A DNA stretch of 5,407 nt from RYN-433 sp036558265 (GTDB taxonomy: Bacteria; Planctomycetota; Phycisphaerae; Tepidisphaerales; Tepidisphaeraceae): assembly GCA_036558265.1 (NCBI GenBank), contig DATBFY010000590.1:1-5407 (forward strand). The letters run 5' to 3'. Shown one piece after another: positions 1-5,407 of this stretch. The notes under the pieces were generated by a model. That model was not told the origin of the DNA. It made no database searches and worked only from the letters and a program-made list of their open reading frames with translations. The translations under genes and the position numbers were made by a program. Within the stretch, counting starts at the first letter, position 1. Each line of letters opens with the position of its first letter.

Positions 1-501
1 GATCGTCAGCGTCTGCTGGTTGAACGGTGTGCCGAACATCTGCGAGGCGGCGATCATCACGTTTCCGCCGATCCCGTCGGCCGCGAGCGAGAAGCGGTTG
101 AACGGCCAGCTCTCGTCGGGCGCGTAACATGTCAGCGTGACCAGGGAGAGCCCCTGGTCCAGCGTGCCGCTCTTGCGGCGGTGCAGGCTCCAGAGGTGCG
201 GCGAGCCGTCGAGCGTGACCAGCACCGGGGTGGGATCGGCAAACTGCTTGGTCAGCTCGCCAGGCAGGTGAAACGTCGCGAACAACCGCCCGTCGTGGTT
301 CCAGAACGACACCAGTCGGCTCATCGGATACTGCCCGGCATAGTTCGCCCTGGCCAGAAAATCCTGCTCGACAGGCGGGAGCTGGCGCAGCAGCCTGGAC
401 ACGCGAACTTCCGGCGAATCGGGCTCCGCCGCCGCAGCGGCAGCCCGGACGCACACCGCCAGCGCCAGCGCGAGGAGGATCGAAACAGGAAGGCCACGCA
501 T
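1..501 (-). CDS. Exported protein of unknown function, 5' part only (cut by left edge)
   Basis: The minus-strand frame opens with ATG at 501-499 and runs 167 codons without a stop to base 1, so the 3' end lies outside the window. The N-terminus is a good Sec signal peptide: R2, a hydrophobic core at about residues 8-18 (ILLALALAVCV), then an Ala run with likely signal peptidase I cleavage after A24 (AAA/EPD). C17 does not sit in a convincing lipobox because V precedes it, so a lipoprotein is less likely. The mature part starts with an amphipathic stretch (SRLLRQLPPVEQDFLARA) followed by a beta-rich region with motifs such as LVSFWNHDGRLFATFHLP and PTPVLVTLDGSPHLWSL. I do not recognise the family. 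The gene begins 47 nt after the sigma-factor stop on the same strand, so co-transcription is plausible. There is no clear Shine-Dalgarno sequence. Exported gene: confident; function: unknown. Confidence 0.8.
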   Translation of the reverse strand, partial: MRGLPVSILLALALAVCVRAAAAAAEPDSPEVRVSRLLRQLPPVEQDFLARANYAGQYPMSRLVSFWNHDGRLFATFHLPGELTKQFADPTPVLVTLDGSPHLWSLHRRKSGTLDQGLSLVTLTCYAPDESWPFNRFSLAADGIGGNVMIAASQMFGTPFNQQTLTI

Positions 502-510
502 CGTGGTTCA

Positions 511-516
511 AGTATA
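511..516 (-). promoter_or_regulatory. Possible -10 element just upstream of the exported-protein gene
   Basis: On the minus strand TATACT (5 of 6 matches to TATAAT) ends 9 nt before the ATG at 501. Transcription from it would start about 2-4 nt before the start codon, giving a leaderless message. No convincing -35 is seen at 16-18 nt spacing (the site there reads CCTCCG) and no extended -10 TG is present, so this could be chance in an otherwise GC-rich gap, or it could depend on an alternative sigma factor. Confidence 0.25.
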
Positions 517-548
517 TGGCGTGCGGATGACGTCGGAGGCCGGAAAAA

Positions 549-2201
549 TCAGTTCGTGACCACACCCGCGGCGGCGCGGAGCTTGTCCAGCGCCGACTGG
601 TGAATCTGTCGCACCCGCTGCTTGGTCAGGCCCATCCGCTGGGCAAGCTGGTCGTAGGTCTCGACCGCCGGCTCGTCATTGAGGCCGAAATGAGCGCTCA
701 GCACCGCGCGCTCGCGCTCGGAGAGGTTGGAGAGCAGATGCGTGACCTCGTCGCGGCGGACCAGCGACTCGGACGCCCGCGCCCAGCGCCGGTCGGGCAC
801 GTCGGCGAGCAAGCCCGCGTCGCCGCTGTTCTTCCGCGTTGCCGCCATGAGCTGCGGCACGGCCCGCGCGAACCCTTTCATCAGCGCCAGCGTCGCATAC
901 GTGCTGAAGCGGTGACCCCGGTGAAAATCGAAGCTCTCCACCGCCCGCATTAGCGTCACATTCCCCTCGCTCACCAGTTCCATCAACGCCATGCCCGGTC
1001 GCAGATGTTTGCGGGCGACGCTGACGACCAGGCGCAAATTCGCGCGGACGATCGCGTTCTTGACGTCGGTCGCGTCCCCCAGGTGCCGCTCGAGCTCGTC
1101 CAGGTCGCGCCGGCGCGTCAGTTCCGGGTCGAGCCGACGCCGGGCCGTCACGAATCGGTATTTGTGATAGTTGAACTTCAGGAACAGCGCCCGCTCGCGC
1201 GCCGGGGTGAGCAAGGGGGTGCGATAGAGCTCCTGGAGATAGGGCGGGAGATCGCGCGGCACCCGCATCTCCTCTCCCAACCCCGCCGCCGCAAGATCCT
1301 GCTGTGCGACGATGGAGTCGATCACCTCCAGGGCGTCGGGCTGGTGATAAAGCGCGTCGTCGATGAACCGAACGTTGCGCCCCTTGATCCGCTCGATGCG
1401 GTCTTCCAGCAGGACGCGGTAAACCTCTCCGCTGGGCCGGCAAAGCCGTCGCGCCAGTTGCCGGATCGCAACGCCCTTGGCGCGCCGGCGGAGGATCAGC
1501 GACTTCTGCCGCTCGGTCATGGGCGGCGCGGCGCTCGGGAAGATCGCCCCGTCGGGATTCTCCTGGTCGAACTTGCGGATCACGTGCAGGATCGTCAGCG
1601 GCGAACGATTCAGCTTCCGCGCGATCCGCCGGGTGATCTCCGCCTGACAGCAGCGACATCCCTCGGCCAATCGGCGGGCACGCTGGACGATCGAATCGCG
1701 CTCGGCATCGTCCACCTGCGAGAAATTGGCGGCTTGGGCGACCTGGTTCTCGTGGATCGCCACGAACCGCTCGACGCTCGACAGCAAAAACCCCACGCGG
1801 CGCTTGCCGTCGGGGAAGATGAACCGCCGCGCGGGCAACCCCTTGCGCCGCCATCGCTGGATCGTCTTGCTGGTGACGTTGAACTTCTCGGTCACGTCAT
1901 CGATCGAAAGGACCGGCTCGCTGACCGCGGCGCTGCGCAGATCCAGCGAGTCCGAAACCGTCTCAATTAGTTGCCCCAGGTCGTGCTGGAGCGCGGCCCC
2001 CGGAAACAGCAGCGCCTCCCCGTGTCGGGGGTGATATCCGGTGATCCGGAAGATGAGGAAGTCCAGCGGGTAGGCCCGGGAGGGATCGAGGGTATGCAGA
2101 AGGTCTTCGGCGGCAGCGATTTGCGCCACACGCGTGTCGTGTGGTGAAAAGGTGAGCTGGCGGGCGAGTTGATCTAAGGTGTCAATCCGGAACTTCGCCA
2201 T
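549..2201 (-). CDS. Sigma-70-family RNA polymerase sigma factor with extended helix-turn-helix N-terminus, no normal region 3
   Basis: Transcription initiation factor that should direct core RNA polymerase to promoters. Numbering is from the upstream in-frame ATG at 2231; subtract 10 for the preferred start at 2201. Residues 11-105: conserved-looking leader with FRITGY. 107-157: MerR/excisionase-like winged HTH (SIDDVTEKFNVTSKTIQRWRR). About 180-222 and 240-282: two further HTH-like helical segments (RRIARKLNRSPLTILHVIRK; IRQLARRLCRPSGEVYRVL). About 327-362: region 1.2-like. 391-460: region 2 (RANLRLVVSVARKHLRPG, SEGNVTLMRAVESFD, RFSTYAT). 495-552: region 4 (LSERERAVLSAHFGL, LTKQRVRQIHQSALDKLR). 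Only about 35 residues separate regions 2 and 4, so region 3 is missing or vestigial. The aromatic pair and the -10-reading residues of region 2.3/2.4 are replaced. The start at 2201 (550 aa) is chosen because a strong promoter overlaps the codons before it. I recall similar long sigma factors in planctomycetes; the specific regulon is unknown. Confidence 0.9.
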   Translation of the reverse strand: MAKFRIDTLDQLARQLTFSPHDTRVAQIAAAEDLLHTLDPSRAYPLDFLIFRITGYHPRHGEALLFPGAALQHDLGQLIETVSDSLDLRSAAVSEPVLSIDDVTEKFNVTSKTIQRWRRKGLPARRFIFPDGKRRVGFLLSSVERFVAIHENQVAQAANFSQVDDAERDSIVQRARRLAEGCRCCQAEITRRIARKLNRSPLTILHVIRKFDQENPDGAIFPSAAPPMTERQKSLILRRRAKGVAIRQLARRLCRPSGEVYRVLLEDRIERIKGRNVRFIDDALYHQPDALEVIDSIVAQQDLAAAGLGEEMRVPRDLPPYLQELYRTPLLTPARERALFLKFNYHKYRFVTARRRLDPELTRRRDLDELERHLGDATDVKNAIVRANLRLVVSVARKHLRPGMALMELVSEGNVTLMRAVESFDFHRGHRFSTYATLALMKGFARAVPQLMAATRKNSGDAGLLADVPDRRWARASESLVRRDEVTHLLSNLSERERAVLSAHFGLNDEPAVETYDQLAQRMGLTKQRVRQIHQSALDKLRAAAGVVTN

Positions 2202-2213
2202 CGTCAGCTTGCG

Positions 2214-2242
2214 ATTATCCTGTGCCCCCATACCGGGGTCAA
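2214..2242 (-). promoter_or_regulatory. Housekeeping-type promoter of the sigma-factor gene
   Basis: The minus strand reads TTGACC (2242-2237), a 17-nt spacer (2236-2220), then GATAAT (2219-2214): 5 of 6 matches to each sigma-70 consensus at the ideal spacing. Initiation 6-9 nt downstream would fall at about 2208-2205, only 4-7 nt before the ATG at 2201. The alternative ATG at 2231 lies inside the spacer and so could not be on this transcript. The message would be nearly leaderless, which fits the lack of a convincing Shine-Dalgarno sequence before 2201. Confidence 0.6.
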
Positions 2243-2254
2243 CCTAAGAATCGG

Positions 2255-2306
2255 CTAACATCAGTATCCGGCGCGAGTTTTCGCATGATTGTTCGCCGGA
2301 AGTTAG
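2255..2306. repeat. Two-part imperfect inverted repeat in the VOC-sigma intergenic gap
   Basis: Outer arms CTAAC (2255-2259) and GTTAG (2302-2306) enclose inner arms TCCGGCG (2267-2273) and CGCCGGA (2294-2300). All 12 pairs are Watson-Crick; the interior bulge is 7 nt on one side and 1 nt on the other, and the apical loop is 20 nt. The structure lies 13 nt upstream of the -35 of the sigma gene and about 47 nt beyond the VOC stop. It could be an operator, or a processing or termination hairpin for the VOC transcript. No U-tract follows on the minus strand, so a classic intrinsic terminator is not supported. Confidence 0.35.
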
Positions 2307-2328
2307 TACCGTTCGGATGAGAGCACGC

Positions 2329-2355
2329 TGAGAACTGTTAAGCCGGGGGTTCTCA
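2329..2355 (-). repeat. Perfect 7-bp inverted repeat spanning the VOC stop codon
   Basis: TGAGAAC (2329-2335) and GTTCTCA (2349-2355) pair perfectly around a 13-nt loop. The right arm includes the TGA stop of the VOC gene at 2355-2353. It could form a weak hairpin at the 3' end of that transcript. There is no following U-run, so it is at best an RNA-stabilising or weak termination structure, and chance is possible. Confidence 0.25.
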
Positions 2356-2733
2356 CCGCCGCTCGGGGCCCATGACCTCGATCCGGTTGCCGTCGGGGTC
2401 GCTGGTGAAGAAGCGATCGATGTCGCGGATCTTGTACTTCTGTTCCCACAACACGGGGAAGTCGCTTGCGGCAAGGACGCGCGCGGCCACGTCCAGGTCC
2501 GATACGTAAAACGCCACATGCCGGCGCGACGAGGCATCCGCCTCGGGGCGGCCGATGATGTGCAGGTCCGTCGGACCATTCCGATACCAGGCGCCCGGAA
2601 AATCAAACGATTCCGGGCGCGGGATTTCCGCAAGCCCCAGCACTTCGCCGTAGAAGCGCTTCGCGCGCGTCACGTCCGTCACGATGACCGCGACGTGTTC
2701 GATCCGCTCGACGGTGATCTTCTCGCTCGGCAT
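2353..2733 (-). CDS. VOC superfamily (glyoxalase/bleomycin-resistance fold) protein
   Basis: A 126-residue protein with the paired beta-alpha-beta-beta-beta layout of single-domain vicinal oxygen chelate proteins. First half: IEHVAVIVTDVTRAKRFYGEVLGL at about 11-34 and DLHII at 56-60. Second half: RHVAFYVSDLDVAARVLAA at about 71-89 and FFTSDPDGNRIEVMGP at about 108-123. The expected metal ligands are present at the usual positions: H13, H58, H72 and E119. These proteins bind a divalent metal in the cytoplasm and act as glyoxalases, dioxygenases, isomerases or resistance proteins; the substrate cannot be read from the sequence. ATG at 2733 is preferred because it puts the first beta strand near the N-terminus. 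A GTG at 2787, directly after the upstream stop, would add an 18-residue Gly/Asn-rich tail with no family counterpart. Neither start has a strong Shine-Dalgarno sequence. The 54-nt gap to the preceding gene suggests one operon. Confidence 0.88.
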   Translation of the reverse strand: MPSEKITVERIEHVAVIVTDVTRAKRFYGEVLGLAEIPRPESFDFPGAWYRNGPTDLHIIGRPEADASSRRHVAFYVSDLDVAARVLAASDFPVLWEQKYKIRDIDRFFTSDPDGNRIEVMGPERR

Positions 2734-2787
2734 GACCGCGTTTTCTTCGCCGCCGTCCGCGTTGTCAATCGCGCACCCGCCGCCCAC

Positions 2788-5407
2788 CTACTGCCCCGCG
2801 CCCGCCTGTCCGTTTGCCTGCGCCGGCGACAGGTTCAGCACCAGCCGCCGCAGGACCTCGGTGGCGCAACGGGGCGTGTAACCGTAGATCCCGTCCACCT
2901 GCTGCCCGACCAGTCCGGTGGAGAGGTCCTCCGCCGAGAACACCACCGCCCATTTGCCGCGAAAGCGGATCCCCTTGAGCCGCAGCACCTGCGACGCGCC
3001 CATGCGCGACCTGGCGAAGCTGCGATACTCGACCGGGAAGTCGCCGGGAAGCATGACCTTCGCCGCCGCGGCCTGCGTCGTTGCGGGTTGCGACGCCGCA
3101 ACCGGCGGCACCTCGGGCAGAAGCGCGCCGGACTTGGCTGCCGCCTGCGTCGTCGCCGCCGCCCCCGCCAGCGCCGTCTCCGGCTGCACGATCGGCGCCG
3201 ACGCGATCATCGGCGCGTCCGCCGCCTTGGTCCCCCCGGGCAGCGCCAGCGCCTTATCGTCCGGCGGGATCGGCGCGAACTTCGATCCGGCGATGATGTC
3301 GTCCAGCGCCGTCTGCACCGACGACGCGAACGCCCCGTCCCCCCCCGCCGCGTCGCACAGCACGACGCCGCCCTTGATCACGTACTTTTTCAGCTCGTTC
3401 ACCTGCTCCTTCGTGAAGGTGAACTGGGCCGTCCCGGTCAGGTGAGCGATTGGATAGACCGTCGCGTCGAGCTTGCCCTCGCCCAGCTTCACCGGCTCGA
3501 CGACGAGCTGCGCCTGCTGCTGTTTCGCCAGGATCGCCCCCAATCGCCGCCAGCCCGCGGGCTCGGGATCCCAGTTCCCGGCGAACTGGAGCCGCGCGAG
3601 CTTGATCGTCCGTCCATTGCCGGGCGCCGCCGGATCGGTCCGCACCACGTGCGTGCCACCCTTGAACGTCAGGTTCTGGCGGTCCACCGCGTACAGGACG
3701 ATCCCGTTCATCACCTGGAACGTCTCCTCGTGACCCAGGTAAGCCCCCTGCTGCCAGTTCTTCGCGATGTCGCTGCCCGGCAGCGTGATCATCAGCTCGC
3801 GTGTGCCGTTCGATAGCCCGAGCACGCTCGGCGGATTCTTCCAGTTCTTCCGCAGATACTGCTGGCGGGTGTAGATCGGGTGCTCGGCCGGCAGCTCACG
3901 GAATTCATACGCCGGGAACATCCGCCGCCCCAGCGCGATGAATGAATCGGTGAAGTCTTTGCTCCCGCAATCCGCCTGACCGAAGATCAATCCCCCTTCC
4001 TCCACATACTGCCGCAGCTTATCGACGGTCTCCGCCGGCAGCGCCAGCTTCTGATTCCCGGCCATGTACAGCACCGGCGCATCGTGCAAATCGTCCACGC
4101 TGTTGCGGTTCGAGATGATCTGCCAATTGAGCTTCCGCTCGGTCACGTCGGTCATCCATCGCGTGAACAGCGCGATATCCCGGGGCCGCTGGCACCAGTT
4201 GCCCGCGAACGTCGTCGCGGCCGCGCCCGTCTCCGCGGGTTTTGTCGCTTCCGCTGGCTTCTCCGCCGGTGCGACCGCGGGTGGCGTCGGTGTCCGCTCT
4301 CCCGCGCGCCGCCGGCGATCGGATGAATTCCCCGCCTCGCGCGGCGCCGGCGCCGCGGGCGCCGCAGGCTTCACCGTCGCCACCGGCTTGGCGCCTTTGG
4401 CCGGCGTCCCCTCCAGCTCATACTCAAACTTGTTAACGATCACCGGCGCCCGCCCGCGCGCCAGGAAGACTACCGCGAACGCCGTCTCCGGGACGCTACT
4501 CCCGCCCCACGACCCGTCCCCCCCCTGCCCGTGTACCAGTTGATCCGCCCCCTTGCGATACCAGTCGTAATCGCCGAAATACTTGTATCCACTCGCCATC
4601 GCCACCCGTTCCATCCCGTACAGCACGTACCCGCCCCCCGGCAGGTTCTGATCGTTCAGGTGGTCGTGAATCCACTGGGTCCCCTTCACAAGACGATCGT
4701 CGAACACGTTGCCTTTGCAATACACCCCGTCGTTCACGTGGACGTAATCCTGCGCGATGAAGAGCGTCGCCGCCCCGGCGAGCGTCATCGACATCTTCGA
4801 CTCGCCCTGATCCCCCTGCGCCTTAAAGATGTAGGACCATCCGCCGTCTTCTTTCTGGTGGGCGCGCCAGGCGTTCTCGGACTCCTTCCAGAACGCCGTT
4901 GGCACCTCCCGGCCCGCCTGGTTCGCCGCCCACACGCCCAGGAGCGCGATCTGGCTGGTGCTGTGGTCGTATCGGGGCGAATTGCCGTCGCTGACGAAGT
5001 ATCCCCACATCCCCCGTGCCTCCCCCTTGGTCTTCATCCCGCTGAGCAGCATCCCGCAATCCCGCTGCGCCGCCCGCTTGACCCCCTCGCTCTGCGGCAG
5101 GTATTGCCAGCACTGCGCCCGCAGCGCCACCGCGTAGGTGCCGATCATCGGGGCCTTATTCAGCCACTCCAATGCCTCGCGCACCCGCTTGTCCCGCCAG
5201 CTCTCCCCCGCGTCCAGGAGCGCATAAGTGGCGATCGCGCTGTACCCGCCCCACTGGCCCGACTTGGGATCCGCCTGCTGCTTGCGCGCATCACGACCGG
5301 GTCCTGGCGTGCTCTCCCAGTTCATCCGCTCGTTCTGCTGCGAGTAAAGCCACTCCACTCCTCGCCGGATCGACTTGTCGACCTCCTGCGGCGTCGCGGC
5401 GAAGACC
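2788..5407 (-). CDS. Squalene-cyclase-like toroid fused to tandem DUF4159 domains, 3' part (start outside window)
   Basis: The frame is open from the right edge to TAG at 2790-2788, giving 872 complete visible codons. GTG at 5358 is not the start: upstream codons continue in family style (PQEVDKSIRRGVEWLYSQQ). About 5406-4430 encodes an alpha/alpha-toroid of prenyltransferase/squalene-oxidase repeats with QW-type motifs QKEDGGW (4857-4837) and QGGDGSW (4527-4507) and the repeat-like SMTLAGAATLFIAQ. No DxDD catalytic motif is visible, so cyclase activity is unlikely. A Pro/Ala linker (about 4410-4212) leads to DUF4159 copy 1 (about 4209-3680: FAGNW, YMAGNQ, YVEEGGLIFGQADCG, LPAEHPIY). Copy 2 (about 3603-2824: FAGNWDPEP, HLTGTAQF, YVIKGGVVLCDAAGG, then KWAVVFSAEDLSTGLVG) is split by an Ala/Thr/Pro-rich insert (about 3261-3049). 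Function is unknown; in planctomycetes such proteins are often encoded near MoxR/DUF58/von Willebrand genes, and I infer a cell-envelope role. Any signal peptide would be outside the window. Confidence 0.88.
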   Translation of the reverse strand, partial: VFAATPQEVDKSIRRGVEWLYSQQNERMNWESTPGPGRDARKQQADPKSGQWGGYSAIATYALLDAGESWRDKRVREALEWLNKAPMIGTYAVALRAQCWQYLPQSEGVKRAAQRDCGMLLSGMKTKGEARGMWGYFVSDGNSPRYDHSTSQIALLGVWAANQAGREVPTAFWKESENAWRAHQKEDGGWSYIFKAQGDQGESKMSMTLAGAATLFIAQDYVHVNDGVYCKGNVFDDRLVKGTQWIHDHLNDQNLPGGGYVLYGMERVAMASGYKYFGDYDWYRKGADQLVHGQGGDGSWGGSSVPETAFAVVFLARGRAPVIVNKFEYELEGTPAKGAKPVATVKPAAPAAPAPREAGNSSDRRRRAGERTPTPPAVAPAEKPAEATKPAETGAAATTFAGNWCQRPRDIALFTRWMTDVTERKLNWQIISNRNSVDDLHDAPVLYMAGNQKLALPAETVDKLRQYVEEGGLIFGQADCGSKDFTDSFIALGRRMFPAYEFRELPAEHPIYTRQQYLRKNWKNPPSVLGLSNGTRELMITLPGSDIAKNWQQGAYLGHEETFQVMNGIVLYAVDRQNLTFKGGTHVVRTDPAAPGNGRTIKLARLQFAGNWDPEPAGWRRLGAILAKQQQAQLVVEPVKLGEGKLDATVYPIAHLTGTAQFTFTKEQVNELKKYVIKGGVVLCDAAGGDGAFASSVQTALDDIIAGSKFAPIPPDDKALALPGGTKAADAPMIASAPIVQPETALAGAAATTQAAAKSGALLPEVPPVAASQPATTQAAAAKVMLPGDFPVEYRSFARSRMGASQVLRLKGIRFRGKWAVVFSAEDLSTGLVGQQVDGIYGYTPRCATEVLRRLVLNLSPAQANGQAGAGQ
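3058..3156 (-). repeat. Short coding repeat ATTQAAA(A)K in the insert of the second DUF4159 domain
   Basis: The residues ATTQAAAK (3156-3133) recur as ATTQAAAAK (3084-3058), 48 nt apart. On the plus strand both carry the shared core gcctgcgtcgt. The repeats lie in the disordered-looking insert, so they probably reflect local duplication and drift in a low-complexity segment rather than a functional motif. Confidence 0.4.
4212..4410 (-). other. Low-complexity Pro/Ala/Lys/Glu linker between toroid and first DUF4159 domain
   Basis: About 67 residues link the two folded parts of the large protein, rich in PA and KPAE units (for example PAAPAAPAP and APAEKPAEATKPAE). It is interrupted near 4326-4290 by an unrelated basic and polar patch, GNSSDRRRRAGERTP. 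Linkers of this kind are common in exported or surface-facing multidomain proteins; no fold is expected. Confidence 0.7.

Noticed and set aside
502..548. TTTTT immediately after the sigma stop as an intrinsic terminator
   Set aside because: No stable GC-rich hairpin directly precedes the T-run. The nearest palindrome, CCGCGGCGGCGCGG-like, lies inside the coding sequence and is too far away.
181..603. 140-codon plus-strand frame
   Set aside because: It lies opposite the exported-protein gene, whose clear signal peptide identifies the minus strand as coding, and it continues into the sigma gene.
676..1854. 392-codon minus-strand frame within the sigma gene
   Set aside because: It is an out-of-frame shadow of the sigma factor, very rich in Ala, Arg, Gly and Pro, with no motifs.
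1005..1970. 321-codon open frame on the plus strand
   Set aside because: It is antisense to the sigma-factor gene, whose conserved regions 1.2 and 2 occupy part of the same DNA. Its composition is biased and no domain is seen.
2734..2787. GTG at 2787 as the start of the VOC protein
   Set aside because: The extra 18 residues (GGGCAIDNADGGEEN and so on) have no VOC counterpart, and the GTG directly abuts the upstream stop. ATG at 2733 fits the family length better, although translational coupling cannot be excluded.
2518..3816. 432-codon open frame on the plus strand
   Set aside because: It lies antisense to the VOC and toroid/DUF4159 genes. Its product is an Arg/Pro/Leu-rich string with no recognisable motifs, typical of shadow frames in high-GC DNA.
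5356..5358. GTG at 5358 as the start of the toroid protein
   Set aside because: The frame stays open to the window edge, and the upstream codons encode a normal toroid helix (DKSIRRG) leading into VEWLYSQQ.

Overview
This high-GC window (by eye well above 60% G+C) is densely coded, and every gene I can support lies on the minus strand. The gene set suggests a member of the Planctomycetota, probably Phycisphaerae-like. It has a very large protein joining a squalene-cyclase-type helical toroid to DUF4159 domains, and a long sigma-70-family protein with an extended N-terminus carrying helix-turn-helix segments. Both architectures are, from memory, typical of that phylum. The lineage call rests on protein style only; there is no rRNA or other phylogenetic marker here.

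Reading along the minus strand (right to left): (1) 5407-2788, the 3' part of the toroid/DUF4159 gene. Its frame stays open through the right edge, so the true start lies outside. (2) 2733-2353, a small VOC (glyoxalase/bleomycin-resistance fold) protein beginning 54 nt after the preceding stop, so probably co-transcribed. (3) 2352-2202, an intergenic stretch with two inverted repeats and a good housekeeping-type promoter. (4) 2201-549, the unusual sigma factor. (5) 501-1, the 5' part of a gene for a signal-peptide-bearing exported protein of unknown function, 47 nt after the sigma stop and cut by the left edge.

Nothing links all four genes to one known pathway. The toroid/DUF4159 protein and VOC gene look like one transcriptional unit, and the sigma gene with the exported-protein gene like a second unit with its own promoter. 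The most notable item is the sigma factor. It has three putative helix-turn-helix segments ahead of recognisable regions 1.2, 2 and 4, no normal region 3, and replacements at the region 2.3/2.4 positions that in E. coli sigma-70 melt and read the -10 element. Its predicted promoter lies across the longest possible N-terminus, which argues for a start at 2201 and a nearly leaderless mRNA. No RNA genes, CRISPR arrays, insertion sequences or attachment sites were seen.
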